From NCBI GenBank assembly GCA_045539925.1, contig JAZQGH010000127.1, forward strand, positions 1 to 54,715: 54,715 bases of DNA, read 5' to 3'. The stretch is from SFWF01 sp045539925. Lineage in GTDB: Bacteria; Bacillota; Clostridia; Oscillospirales; Acutalibacteraceae. Under the pieces are notes generated by a model. It was not told the DNA's origin. It searched no databases and worked only from the letters and a program-made list of their open reading frames with translations. Position 1 is the first letter of the stretch, and every line of letters begins with the position of its first letter. Below, piece after piece: positions 40,847-49,806 of this stretch. The position numbers and the translations under genes are program-made.

Positions 40847-41098
40847 CTATTCTTTGAGAATTTCTTCAACAAACCAGCGGTTTTCTTCTAAAAACAAAAA
40901 ACGCTCTTTCATATTTATGCGGCAGGTGTATCTTATACCTGCCCCACCCGCCTTTAGGGATGCAGCAGGGCGTATATCCAGCACCCTGTCGATAAAAAAG
41001 GAGGAACCGTCCTCCCAAAGAATTTTCAGCGGAAGTATTCTGCCCTCGGTGTCAAAACGGGCGGTAACCTCCACATAAGTTTTTTTAAATTTTGCCAT
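40847..41098 (-). CDS. Small conserved hypothetical protein coupled to dinB
   Basis: An 83-residue protein, no named family recalled. It is basic at the N-terminus, then TARFDTEGRILPLKILWEDGSSFFIDRVLDIRPAASLKAGGAGIRYTCRI and ends ERFLFLEENRWFVEEI, looking like a single small beta-rich domain. Similar small proteins occur beside Y-family polymerases in Clostridia, as far as I recall. Its ATG directly follows the dinB stop (TAAATG), so it is translated with dinB and probably shares its SOS control. A role with the polymerase is only a suggestion from position. Confidence 0.75.
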   Translation of the reverse strand: MAKFKKTYVEVTARFDTEGRILPLKILWEDGSSFFIDRVLDIRPAASLKAGGAGIRYTCRINMKERFLFLEENRWFVEEILKE

Positions 41099-42346
41099 TT
41101 ACAGTCTGAACCACCCTTCGGGATGCACCTTATGGTCTTCATAAGGGTCAAAATCGGTAAGCTTTATGTCGGATAGCATAGAAGCTCTTTTCACACAGTC
41201 GTTTCCAAAGCGGTATTTTAGCACATCCACCGTTTTTTCAAGCTTTTCTGCCCGTTCGCTTCTTTTTACCTCGCCGAATATGTCAAACTGTACCGAACGG
41301 TCGGCAGAGCAAAGGTCACTGCCGCATATACCGATACTTCTTACCTTAAAGGGCTCGGTCATATCGGCATAAAAAAGCTTCATAGCATACTTTATAAGGA
41401 TTTCTGCCGAGGAGGTGGGAGACGGTAGACCTATCTGCCTTGTAAAGGTATTAAGACTGCTGTCCCGAACCGAAATGCTTACCGTATTGCACCTAAGACC
41501 TTGGTCGCGAAGCCTTCGGGTAACCGTTTCGGAAAGCACCGTAAAGGTGAGCTTTATATCCTCAAACGATATAAGGTCGCGGGGTGCCGTAACCGAATTT
41601 CCTACCGATTTTATACCCCGCTCGTGGTCAATGCTTTTAACCCCACTGTCCTCAAGACCTGTCGCAAAGGAATAAAGCATATATCCGTTTTTGCCTAAAA
41701 AAGAGCAGAGATAATCGGGGTTGGCAGAGGCAATCTCTCCGATGGTATATATGCCTCGACTCCGAAGCTTCTTTTCGGTGGCAGGACCGATATAAAGCAG
41801 GTCGCGGCAGGGGAGAGGAAAGACCTTTTCCTTAAAGTTTTCGCGGGAGAAAACCGTCACAGCATCGGGCTTTTTATAGTCTGAGCCGAGTTTTGCAAAA
41901 ACCTTGTTCCAGGAGACCCCGATAGAAACCGTAATGCCAAGCTCTTCCTTAACCCTCAGCCGTATCTTATCAGCAAGGGCGGCACCCTCTTCAAGGCTGC
42001 CGACATTGTCGGTAACATCCAGCCAACATTCGTCAAGTCCAAAGGACTCTACCTTGTCGGTATAATCCGAGTAGATTTTTCTTGCCATATTGGAGAAGCG
42101 TACATACAGGGGATAGTTTGGAGGTACTACTATAAGCTTAGGGCATTTTCCCACAGCCTGCCAAAGGGGCTCTGCTGTCTTTACACCGTAGCCTGCCGCT
42201 ATCTGATTTGCCGTCAGCACTATTCCGTGACGCTTTTCAGCGCTTCCTCCAACCGCAACGGGACATTCCCTTATTTCAGGACGGTGCAGACATTCAACAG
42301 AAGCGAAAAATTTGTTGCAGTCTATGTGAAAAATCACCCTGTCCAT
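41099..42346 (-). CDS. dinB: DNA polymerase IV (Y family)
   Basis: Translesion DNA polymerase, 415 residues. Catalytic carboxylates are in DRVIFHIDCNKFFASVE (residue 8 region) and SFGLDECWLDVT (residues near 103-110). The helix-hairpin-helix thumb (DLLYIGPATEKKLRSRGIYTIGEIA) and the little-finger domain follow. Start 42346 gives the usual MDRVIFHIDCN opening; GGGGGTG upstream is a moderate ribosome binding site. A LexA-type box sits in the promoter region, so induction by DNA damage is likely. Confidence 0.95.
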   Translation of the reverse strand: MDRVIFHIDCNKFFASVECLHRPEIRECPVAVGGSAEKRHGIVLTANQIAAGYGVKTAEPLWQAVGKCPKLIVVPPNYPLYVRFSNMARKIYSDYTDKVESFGLDECWLDVTDNVGSLEEGAALADKIRLRVKEELGITVSIGVSWNKVFAKLGSDYKKPDAVTVFSRENFKEKVFPLPCRDLLYIGPATEKKLRSRGIYTIGEIASANPDYLCSFLGKNGYMLYSFATGLEDSGVKSIDHERGIKSVGNSVTAPRDLISFEDIKLTFTVLSETVTRRLRDQGLRCNTVSISVRDSSLNTFTRQIGLPSPTSSAEILIKYAMKLFYADMTEPFKVRSIGICGSDLCSADRSVQFDIFGEVKRSERAEKLEKTVDVLKYRFGNDCVKRASMLSDIKLTDFDPYEDHKVHPEGWFRL

Positions 42347-42376
42347 ACCGTCACCCCCAAAAAAGACGAAAATAAA

Positions 42377-42390
42377 AGAACAAATGTTCG
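42377..42390 (-). promoter_or_regulatory. LexA (SOS) box of dinB
   Basis: On the minus strand CGAACATTTGTTCT, very close to the Gram-positive SOS box CGAACATATGTTCG. It lies immediately downstream of the -10, where bound LexA would block initiation. Confidence 0.8.
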
Positions 42391-42398
42391 CATAAAAT

Positions 42399-42427
42399 AT
42401 CATACTCCACCCAAAGAAAAAAGTCAA
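42399..42427 (-). promoter_or_regulatory. Promoter of dinB
   Basis: On the minus strand TTGACT (42422-42427), 17-bp spacer, TATGAT (42399-42404). The SOS box follows 8 bp later. Confidence 0.75.
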
Positions 42428-42464
42428 GAGGAAAAAACAGGGGACAGTGTGTGCAAATTCGCAC

Positions 42465-42493
42465 TTGTATGTTAGGTTCTTTGATGATATAAT
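42465..42493 (+). promoter_or_regulatory. Promoter of the zinc-ribbon membrane protein gene
   Basis: TTGTAT (42465-42470), 17-bp spacer, TATAAT (42488-42493) with TGA before it. Divergent from dinB. Confidence 0.65.
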
Positions 42494-42543
42494 ATTTTTG
42501 CGTTTTTATCACAAACGGCGGCTTTCAAAAAGGAGTATTTCTA

Positions 42544-43476
42544 ATGGGAAAATGGATAAACTGTAAAAATTGCGGACAGCATTATCATACCGACCTTGCG
42601 CGCTGTCCACAGTGCGGAAAATATACAGTTTGTTTTAGGGAAATATCGGCAATAGTTGTGGTTTCTGCCGTTTGCATATTCGCAGTTATCGGTATAATCC
42701 TTGGCGCTTTAGATAATGCGCCCAAAGGAACTGATGTTGCCTCGGAGGTTGTTGACAGTGAGGAGCTTTATTCACAGTTTGAAGATAAAAAAGACAATTC
42801 TTCAGACGACACATCAAGCGCAGATACATCATCTCAGCAGACCTCTAGCAAAACCGATTCTTCAAAGGTCACCACTTCCTCCGAGAAAAGTTCTTCAAAC
42901 ATTTCATCAAAAGCAGAAAGTGAAGATACATTATCTATTACCGAGGACCCCTTTTTGGAATATTTCAGTACAAAGGATACAGACGGTGCGGTGCTTTATA
43001 CAAACCAAACGGTACATATAACCTACCCCGATTATATGGTTTATATTGCTTTTGAAGATGGCGAGGTTACATTAAGCTCCGAAATGAGGGATAAAGGGTT
43101 TACTTCGGTTACACGAAACAGTAACGGAAGTGCGACTTTTACTATTCCGCCAAAAGACTATTTAAGCTACTGTGAGTATTTAGAGGGCTCTGTTCTGAAC
43201 TATTTCAAAACATTGGTTGAGAAATCGGACACGGTAACAGGCTTTAAAAACCAATCCTTTAATACGATTGAATTTACTCTTAGCTATGAGGAGCCGATAG
43301 AAGAGGATGAGATTGTTGCAGTTCTGCTTGGATGTCTGATTAACCAACTGCAGCTTATTCATCAGGATTTTAGCTTAGGCTGTGATATAAAATTTTATTA
43401 TAAAGGAAACAGTCAGCCTGTAGTATATAGCTTTCCCTCTGTTTTTAAAGAAGCTTATGAACTATCTAAGCAATAA
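42544..43476 (+). CDS. Zinc-ribbon membrane protein of unknown function
   Basis: A 310-residue protein. A short N-terminal zinc ribbon (CKNC at 7-10, CPQC at 21-24) is followed by one membrane segment near residues 33-55, a Ser/Thr-rich linker (about 70-128) and an extracytoplasmic domain of about 180 residues with no recognised family. The latter has alternating beta-like strands (TVHITYPDYMVYIAF, SATFTIPPKDYLSY) and a hydrophobic helix (EDEIVAVLLGCLINQLQLI). The design, a cytoplasmic zinc ribbon plus external domain, suggests a sensor or an envelope protein. It is a single-gene unit with its own promoter and terminator. Confidence 0.75.
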   Translation: MGKWINCKNCGQHYHTDLARCPQCGKYTVCFREISAIVVVSAVCIFAVIGIILGALDNAPKGTDVASEVVDSEELYSQFEDKKDNSSDDTSSADTSSQQTSSKTDSSKVTTSSEKSSSNISSKAESEDTLSITEDPFLEYFSTKDTDGAVLYTNQTVHITYPDYMVYIAFEDGEVTLSSEMRDKGFTSVTRNSNGSATFTIPPKDYLSYCEYLEGSVLNYFKTLVEKSDTVTGFKNQSFNTIEFTLSYEEPIEEDEIVAVLLGCLINQLQLIHQDFSLGCDIKFYYKGNSQPVVYSFPSVFKEAYELSKQ

Positions 43477-43477
43477 T

Positions 43478-43519
43478 AAAAACTGCGGTGTGCAAAATTT
43501 TGCACTCCGCAGTTTTTTC
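43478..43519 (+). terminator. Terminator of the zinc-ribbon protein gene
   Basis: A long stem, AAAACTGCGG.GTGCAAAA with TTTTGCAC.CCGCAGTTTT (one T-T mismatch), then further T. Confidence 0.85.
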
Positions 43520-43615
43520 TAACACCGCCCACTGCAACTGTCCTTTTCAGGCATCATAATTTCTCTGATTCTGTACTAATTTTCATATTTAATCAAAATG
43601 CGAATTCTTTTCTGA

Positions 43616-43644
43616 TTGAAAAATTTATTCTTTTGTGTTAAAAT
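43616..43644 (+). promoter_or_regulatory. Promoter of lepA
   Basis: TTGAAA (43616-43621), 17-bp spacer, TAAAAT (43639-43644) preceded by TGT. A second TATAAT-like string at about 43653 lacks a -35. Confidence 0.55.
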
Positions 43645-43684
43645 TAAGTGATTATAATAAAAAATGCTTAAGGAGATAACACAG

Positions 43685-45490
43685 GTGTCCCATCCTCTTG
43701 ATAAAATCAGAAATTTTTGCATAGTTGCTCATATCGACCACGGTAAATCCACATTGGCAGACCGCCTTTTAGAGCTTACACAGTCGGTTGCCGAGCGTGA
43801 TATGGAAGAACAGCTTCTCGACAGTATGGACCTAGAGCGCGAGCGAGGAATAACCATAAAAGCCCACGCGGTAACCCTTTATTATAAGGCGTCCGACGGC
43901 GAGGAATATGAGCTTAATCTTATCGATACCCCCGGTCATGTCGACTTTAACTACGAGGTTTCCCGTTCTCTTGCTGCCTGTGAGGGCGCAGTCCTTGTTG
44001 TAGACGCATCTCAGGGCATAGAGGCACAGACCCTTGCCAACACCTACCTTGCGGTAGACCACGGGCTTGAGCTTCTTCCCGTCATAAATAAAATCGACCT
44101 TCCCTCTGCCGACCCCGACCGTGTTATCGAAGAAATAGAGGATATTATCGGTATCCCTGCACAGGATGCACCGAGAGTTTCGGCAAAAACAGGCATAAAT
44201 ATCGAAGAGGTGCTGGAGCGTATCGTTACCGATATCCCCGCGCCCGAGGGCAATAGGGAGGAGCCTTTGTCCGCCCTCATTTTCGACTCTTATTACGATG
44301 CTTATAAGGGCGTTATAGTTTATTTTAGAGTGGTTAGCGGTAAAATAAAAGCAGGCGACACCATTAAAATGATGGCTACAGGTGCCACCTTTGATGTGGT
44401 AGAGGTAGGTAGAAAACGCGCCACCTCTCTGGAGATATGCGACTGTCTTGAAGCAGGTGAGGTAGGCTACCTTGCCGCATCCATTAAAACAGTAGGCGAT
44501 GCCCGTGTGGGTGATACAATCACTCTTGCAGACACTCCCTGCAGTGAGCCTCTTGCAGGCTATCGCAAGGTAAATCCCGTTGTTTTCTGCGGAATCTATC
44601 CTGCCGACGGTGCCCGTTACAGCGACCTTCGTGAAGCACTTGAAAAGCTTCAGCTGAATGACGCATCTCTTCTCTTTGAGCCCGAAACCTCTACAGCACT
44701 GGGCTTTGGTTTCCGTTGCGGATTTTTAGGTCTTCTTCATATGGAGATAATTCAGGAAAGGCTTGAAAGAGAGTATAATTTAGACCTTGTAACCACCGCC
44801 CCAAGCGTTATCTATAAGTTTGACCTTACAAACGGTGATACCGTTTATGTGGACAACCCCACCAACTATCCCGACCCTGCGGTTATTCAGCAGGCCTATG
44901 AGCCTGTGGCAGATGTTCATATCTACAGTCCCTCGGAATATGTGGGTTCAATAATGGAACTTTGTCAGCAACGTCGCGGAGAGTACACCGATATGAAGTA
45001 TATGGGGGACCGCGTGGATATTCATTATATTATGCCTATGGGCGAAATAGTTTACGACTTTTTTGATGCCCTCAAATCCCGTACAAAGGGTTACGCAAGC
45101 TATGATTATGAGCCTAAGGATTACAGTCCCTCAAAGCTTGTAAAACTGGATGTTCTTCTTGCAGGGGATATTGTAGACGCACTTTCATTCATCGTTCACG
45201 TGGATAACGCCTATCCCAGAGCCCGCCGCATTGCCGAAAAGCTTAAGGAATTCATTCCCCGACAGCTTTTCGAGGTGCCCATTCAGGTGGCTGTCGGCGG
45301 TAAAATAATCGCAAGAGAAACGGTAAAGGCAATGCGCAAGGACGTTCTTGCCAAGTGCTACGGCGGTGACATAACCCGAAAGAAAAAGCTTCTTGAAAAA
45401 CAGAAGGAAGGTAAAAAGCGTATGAGACAGCTCGGCTCGGTTGAGGTGCCTCAGGAGGCGTTTATGGCTGTGCTTAAGCTTGACGAATAA
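43685..45490 (+). CDS. lepA: Elongation factor 4 (LepA)
   Basis: Ribosome-associated GTPase that can back-translocate or aid initiation; 601 residues. GTPase motifs are AHIDHGKST (15-23), the switch region RERGITIKA, DTPGHVDF and NKIDLPSA. The C-terminal LepA-specific region with SPSKLVKLDVLLAGDIVDALSFIVH and RKKKLLEKQKEGKKRMRQLGSVEVPQEAF is complete. The start is GTG 43685 because AAGGAG sits 9 nt before it; the ATG at 43664 has no ribosome binding site and adds 7 extra residues. It is followed by a flippase gene in the same operon. Confidence 0.97.
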   Translation: MSHPLDKIRNFCIVAHIDHGKSTLADRLLELTQSVAERDMEEQLLDSMDLERERGITIKAHAVTLYYKASDGEEYELNLIDTPGHVDFNYEVSRSLAACEGAVLVVDASQGIEAQTLANTYLAVDHGLELLPVINKIDLPSADPDRVIEEIEDIIGIPAQDAPRVSAKTGINIEEVLERIVTDIPAPEGNREEPLSALIFDSYYDAYKGVIVYFRVVSGKIKAGDTIKMMATGATFDVVEVGRKRATSLEICDCLEAGEVGYLAASIKTVGDARVGDTITLADTPCSEPLAGYRKVNPVVFCGIYPADGARYSDLREALEKLQLNDASLLFEPETSTALGFGFRCGFLGLLHMEIIQERLEREYNLDLVTTAPSVIYKFDLTNGDTVYVDNPTNYPDPAVIQQAYEPVADVHIYSPSEYVGSIMELCQQRRGEYTDMKYMGDRVDIHYIMPMGEIVYDFFDALKSRTKGYASYDYEPKDYSPSKLVKLDVLLAGDIVDALSFIVHVDNAYPRARRIAEKLKEFIPRQLFEVPIQVAVGGKIIARETVKAMRKDVLAKCYGGDITRKKKLLEKQKEGKKRMRQLGSVEVPQEAFMAVLKLDE

Positions 45491-45512
45491 TACTTTTGAA
45501 AGGAAGGAAATT

Positions 45513-47159
45513 ATGTCTGCTTCAAAACTTAAAAAAGAAAATAAAACATCCTTCCTTAAGAATGTCATTATGCTGATGTTCTCGCAGGTTGTGGTAAAAA
45601 TATTAGGGCTCGTATACAGGGTCGCTATCGTAGATGCCGAGGGCTTCGGAAATACGGGAAACGGATATTATTCCACGGGCTATCAGGTCTATATGATACT
45701 CCTTGCCATTTCCTCTATCGGCATACCTAATGTTATATCCAAGCTTGTCTCCGAAAGGGTTGCCGATGGTGATTACAGGGGCGCGCACAGAATTTTCAAA
45801 ACCGCCCTTAAGCTGTTTGCGGGCTTCGGTTTTGTGCTAACCTTGGTGCTTTTCTTCAGTGCCGACTTTATTGCTACCGTTCTGCTCAGGGCGGCAGGGG
45901 TCAAATATACCCTTATGGTTTTAGCACCCGCCCTTACCTTTGTGGCGGCATCTGCCGTAATGAGGGGCTATTTTGCAGGGCTCGGCAGTATGAAAGCCTC
46001 TGGCTCATCTCAGGTTATCGAGCAGTTTTTCAACTGCTTTTTATCCATCGGCTTTGTCTATGCCTGCGTAGGTCAGGACACCGCAATTATGGCAGCGGCA
46101 GGAAACCTTTCCACCACCTGCGCCTGTGCAGTAGCCTTTTTATATCTGGTGTTTTTCTACCGTAAGCGTAGGGCAGATATAAAGGCTGCACTTAGCCAAC
46201 AAACCGTACCGCAGGAGCAAAAATCCCGCAGTAAACTGATTAAAATAATACTTACCGTATCCATTCCTATAACCTTAAGCTCTCTTATCACCACTGCTAA
46301 CTCGGCTATTGATATTTTTACCGTCAGCAACGGTATACAAAATGCCTTTTCGGCGGTTATCGGCAGTGCTGCAGAGCTTGAGGAAAAGGCAATGGAGCTT
46401 TACGGCACAATGCAAAAGGCAGAGGTCATAACCCACCTACCTCTTGCCATAAGCGGTACTCTTTGCGCGGCAATCGTTCCCGTAATTTCCTCCCTTGTGG
46501 CAAAGGGTGATATTAAGGGTGTAAACCAAAAGATTTCCTCCGCCGTTCTTATAAGCTCACTGCTTATATTCCCTTGTATGGGCGGTATCATAGCCTTGGC
46601 AGAGCCTGTGCTTAAATTACTTTACCCCAGCGTTCCCGAGGGTGCTCTTATGCTTATACTTTTGTCTGTAACCCTGCCGTTTTCATCCCTTACCTATGTC
46701 CTTAACGGAATACTCTACGGCGCGGGAAAACAGCTTGTACCCGCTGTGACCTTGGCAATAGGCTCTCTTATAAAGCTTGTTCTTAATATCCTGCTTGTTA
46801 ATATCCCAAGCCTTAATATTTACGGTGCAATTATCGGCACAATAGTTTACCAGACCTTTGTGTTTGTGGTGGAAACTGTTGTAGTTTACCGATATATACC
46901 AATAAAAATGGATTATGTAAAAACCTTTATTAAGCCCTTTGTGTCGGCGGCGGTTATGGGAGCGAGTGTGTTTGTAATTTATAAACTTATCTCCCTTGTT
47001 ACAGGTAATACCGTGTCTACCCTGCTGTCTATACTGGCAGGTGTAATAATCTATGTTGCCCTTATCCTTCTTCTTCGCACCTTTAAGGAAGAGGATATAA
47101 AGGACCTGCCCAAGGGCGAAAAGCTTTTCGGATTGCTTAAAAAATTCCGTCTTGTATGA
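45513..47159 (+). CDS. MOP-superfamily flippase (MurJ/SpoVB-like)
   Basis: A 548-residue polytopic membrane protein of the polysaccharide-exporter/MurJ group with about 14 hydrophobic segments. NVIMLMFSQVVVKILGLVYRVAIVDAEGFGNTGNGYYSTGYQVYMILLAISSIGIPNVISKLVSERVA is the N-terminal signature shared with SpoVB. Such proteins flip lipid-linked cell wall precursors. Which substrate, and whether a sporulation link exists, is not decided by sequence. The start 45513 has AAGGAAGG upstream; the frame is open 24 codons further, inside lepA. Confidence 0.9.
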   Translation: MSASKLKKENKTSFLKNVIMLMFSQVVVKILGLVYRVAIVDAEGFGNTGNGYYSTGYQVYMILLAISSIGIPNVISKLVSERVADGDYRGAHRIFKTALKLFAGFGFVLTLVLFFSADFIATVLLRAAGVKYTLMVLAPALTFVAASAVMRGYFAGLGSMKASGSSQVIEQFFNCFLSIGFVYACVGQDTAIMAAAGNLSTTCACAVAFLYLVFFYRKRRADIKAALSQQTVPQEQKSRSKLIKIILTVSIPITLSSLITTANSAIDIFTVSNGIQNAFSAVIGSAAELEEKAMELYGTMQKAEVITHLPLAISGTLCAAIVPVISSLVAKGDIKGVNQKISSAVLISSLLIFPCMGGIIALAEPVLKLLYPSVPEGALMLILLSVTLPFSSLTYVLNGILYGAGKQLVPAVTLAIGSLIKLVLNILLVNIPSLNIYGAIIGTIVYQTFVFVVETVVVYRYIPIKMDYVKTFIKPFVSAAVMGASVFVIYKLISLVTGNTVSTLLSILAGVIIYVALILLLRTFKEEDIKDLPKGEKLFGLLKKFRLV

Positions 47160-47167
47160 GGAATATT

Positions 47168-47821
47168 ATGAAAAATTACGATATAATCCTTTTTGACCTT
47201 GACGGCACCGTTACCGACCCCAAGGAGGGTATAACAAATTCGGTTGCCTATTCTCTTATAAGCTACGGCATTGAGGTTGAGGATAAAAATGAGCTTTGTA
47301 AGTTTATAGGACCGCCTCTTTACGCTTCCTATATGAAATATTACGGCTTTTCTGAGGAGAAGGCTATTGAGGCAGTCGACCGTTACAGAGAGTATTATTC
47401 GGTCAAAGGCATTTTCGAGTGCTTTTTATACCCCTTTATGGAAACCTTGCTTAAAAATCTAAACAAAGCGGGTAAAACGGTGGTGATAGCCACCTCTAAG
47501 CCCGAATTTTTTGCCCGTCAGGTTTTAGAGCATTTCGGAGTAGATAAATACTTTCACTGCATTGCAGGTGCTACAATGGACGGTCACCGTATCGAAAAGG
47601 CTGATATCATAAAATATGCCTTTAATAATATGGGAATTACCGATATGTCAAAGGCTATTATGATAGGCGACCGCAAGTTTGATATACTGGGTGCTAAAGA
47701 GCTTGGTATGGACAGTATAGGTGTGACCTACGGATACGGCAGTAGGGAAGAACTGACAAAAGCAGGTGCAACATACATCTGCGAAGGGGTAGAAGATATA
47801 GAAAAAATACTTCTTGGATAA
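47168..47821 (+). CDS. HAD-superfamily phosphatase (phosphoglycolate phosphatase-like)
   Basis: A 217-residue HAD hydrolase. The catalytic DxD is D10 and D12 in FDLDGT; motif II is ATSKPEFF, and motif III/IV is GDRKFDILGAKELGM. The cap is helical (C1 type), as in phosphoglycolate or beta-phosphoglucomutase-like enzymes; the substrate is unknown. ATG 47168 has GAGGA 7 nt upstream and is preferred over the ATG 47156 that overlaps the flippase stop. Confidence 0.88.
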   Translation: MKNYDIILFDLDGTVTDPKEGITNSVAYSLISYGIEVEDKNELCKFIGPPLYASYMKYYGFSEEKAIEAVDRYREYYSVKGIFECFLYPFMETLLKNLNKAGKTVVIATSKPEFFARQVLEHFGVDKYFHCIAGATMDGHRIEKADIIKYAFNNMGITDMSKAIMIGDRKFDILGAKELGMDSIGVTYGYGSREELTKAGATYICEGVEDIEKILLG

Positions 47822-47834
47822 CTAAAATTGTATG

Positions 47835-47868
47835 AACTGACGAAATTCGTTTTTCTTCAGTTTTTTTG
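47835..47868 (+). terminator. Terminator of the lepA operon
   Basis: AACTGA.GAA pairs with TTC.TCAGTT, followed by a run of seven T. Confidence 0.65.
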
Positions 47869-47869
47869 T

Positions 47870-47898
47870 TTTACAATGACGCTTATTTGTGCTATAAA
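47870..47898 (+). promoter_or_regulatory. Promoter of the SulP transporter gene
   Basis: TTTACA (47870-47875), 17-bp spacer, TATAAA (47893-47898) preceded by TGC (extended -10). Confidence 0.65.
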
Positions 47899-47935
47899 TT
47901 ATGAGTAAAATACTAAGAAAGAAGTGTAACATAAA

Positions 47936-49594
47936 GTGGGTAAGTGTTATATAAAGCCGAAGCTTTTTTCGGTAATGAAAAGCTATTCTAAACAGCAGCT
48001 TATAAAAGACATTACTGCAGGAATTATTGTTGCAATCATCGCTCTGCCGCTGTCTATCGCATTGGCTATTGCCTCGGGCGTAGAGCCTGCGGCGGGTGTA
48101 TACACCGCTATAGCAGCAGGCTTTGTCTGTGCCTTTTTGGGCGGAAGCCGTGTGCAGATAGCAGGACCTACCGCCGCATTCGCCACCATTGTTGCGGGTA
48201 TAGTTGCAACAAAGGGTATGGGCGGACTTGTAGTGGCAACCATACTTGCAGGTATTATCCTCATTGTTCTCGGCCTTTGTAAAATGGGCTCTCTCATTAA
48301 GTATATACCCTACACTATAACCACAGGCTTCACTGCTGGTATCGCCGTAACTATCCTTGTTGGACAGATAAAAGACTTTTTGGGTCTTACATACGCCGAG
48401 GGTGTAAAGCCTATCGAGACCTTTGAAAAGATAGAAGCCAACATAGAGGCTATCGGCACCTTTTCCTGGCAGGCTCTTGTAGTAGGTGCGGTCTGTCTAG
48501 CAATACTCATTTTTTATCCCAAGGTAGAAAAACGCATTCCCGCCTCCCTTATTGCAGTTGTTGTGGGCGCTTTAATGGTGAAGCTTATCCCTGGAATGGA
48601 AGAGGGCGTCTTTACTATCGGCGACCTTTACACTATACCTAAAGGACTTCCCAAGGTCTCCTTTGATGGGGTAGAGTTCGGCCTTTCTAATATAGCATCC
48701 CTCCTACCTGATGCGTTTACCATAGCTATTCTTGCCGCAATAGAGTCTCTGCTGTCCTGCGTTGTTGCCGACAGTATGGTTAACTCCCGTCATAACTCCA
48801 ATGCCGAGCTTGTGTCTCAGGGCGCAGCAAATATTGCCTCTGTGCTCTTTGGCGGAATTCCTGCTACAGGTGCTATTGCCCGTACCGCCGCAAATGCTAA
48901 AAACGGCGGACGCACCCCTATCGCAGGAATGGTCCATGCGGTGGTGCTGCTTCTTGTTATCCTTTTCCTTATGCCCTATGCCGAGCTTATACCTATGCCC
49001 GCTATCGCCGCGATACTCTTCGTTGTAGCATATAATATGAGCGAGTGGCGTAAATTTGTAAAGATAATTAAAAGCGCACCTAAAAGTGATATTATCGTCA
49101 TGGTAATAACCTTTGTTCTCACCGTTGTTTTCGACCTTGTTGTTGCAATAGAGGTGGGAATGGTACTTGCCGCAATGCTCTTTATGAAGCGTATGAGTGA
49201 GGAGACTGCGGTTACAGGTTGGAAATATATTGACCACGAGAACGACCCCGACAGTATCGACCTTCGTGAGGTGCCCAAAAATGTCAGAGTTTACGAAATC
49301 AGCGGACCTATGTTCTTTGGTGCGGCAGATAAAATACTTGACATTAAACTTAAGGATTACACCCATTGCCTTATTCTGCGTATGCGTGCTGTCCCTGCCC
49401 TTGACGCCACTGCTATGAATTCTCTTGAGCGTGTCTACGAAAAATGTAAAAAACACAAAGTTACCCTTATTCTTTCTCACGTTAACGAGCAGCCCCTTGA
49501 GGTTATGAAAAAATCGGGCTTTTACGATATGGTTGGCGAAGAAAATTTCTGCAATCATATAGACGAAGCTTTGGAAAAAGGCGCAAAACTGTAA
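47936..49594 (+). CDS. SulP-family anion transporter with STAS domain
   Basis: A 552-residue SLC26/SulP transporter. The N-terminal PLSIALAIASGVEPAAGVYTAIAAGFVCAFLGGSRVQIAGPTAAF signature is exact. About 11-12 membrane segments follow, then a C-terminal STAS domain (about 440-545: VRVYEISGPMFFGAADKI...LDATAMNSLERVYEKCKK). Substrates of the family include sulfate, bicarbonate and other small anions. The start is taken as GTG 47936, with only a weak purine-rich ribosome binding site; a later ATG (47975) would cut the conserved KPKLF start. Confidence 0.9.
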   Translation: MGKCYIKPKLFSVMKSYSKQQLIKDITAGIIVAIIALPLSIALAIASGVEPAAGVYTAIAAGFVCAFLGGSRVQIAGPTAAFATIVAGIVATKGMGGLVVATILAGIILIVLGLCKMGSLIKYIPYTITTGFTAGIAVTILVGQIKDFLGLTYAEGVKPIETFEKIEANIEAIGTFSWQALVVGAVCLAILIFYPKVEKRIPASLIAVVVGALMVKLIPGMEEGVFTIGDLYTIPKGLPKVSFDGVEFGLSNIASLLPDAFTIAILAAIESLLSCVVADSMVNSRHNSNAELVSQGAANIASVLFGGIPATGAIARTAANAKNGGRTPIAGMVHAVVLLLVILFLMPYAELIPMPAIAAILFVVAYNMSEWRKFVKIIKSAPKSDIIVMVITFVLTVVFDLVVAIEVGMVLAAMLFMKRMSEETAVTGWKYIDHENDPDSIDLREVPKNVRVYEISGPMFFGAADKILDIKLKDYTHCLILRMRAVPALDATAMNSLERVYEKCKKHKVTLILSHVNEQPLEVMKKSGFYDMVGEENFCNHIDEALEKGAKL

Positions 49595-49641
49595 AACAGA
49601 TATCTGGTTACAGTAGGTGACGGGTCTCCCGTCCCGTTAAC

Positions 49642-49673
49642 AAAATGCTCCCGATTTTGTCGGGAGCATTTTG
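49642..49673 (+). terminator. Terminator of the SulP gene
   Basis: AAAATGCTCCCGA (49642-49654) and TCGGGAGCATTTT (49660-49672): 13-bp perfect stem with a 5-nt loop. A smaller GACGGG/CCCGTC hairpin lies just before it at 49619-49633. Confidence 0.85.
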
Positions 49674-49727
49674 CCTTTTCGGATATTTCAGTTTGTGTCG
49701 CAACAACAGAGGTCTGTAACACGATTA

Positions 49728-49778
49728 TATTCTAAAACGGAATAATTGTCAATAGTCTATTTTGGAATAAGGTATAAT
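49728..49778 (+). promoter_or_regulatory. Promoter and possible operators of the XRE regulator
   Basis: TATAAT at 49773-49778 has no clear -35. Two related imperfect palindromes lie in front: TATTC-TAAAACG-GAATA (49728-49744) and TATTTTGGAATA (49758-49769), their GGAATA cores 25 bp apart. They could be autoregulatory sites (inference). Confidence 0.4.
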
Positions 49779-49806
49779 TCATATATAAATCACAAGGAGA
49801 TTATGT

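Noticed and set aside
43664..43684. ATG start of lepA at 43664
   Set aside because: No ribosome binding site in front of it; the AAGGAG lies after it and suits GTG 43685.
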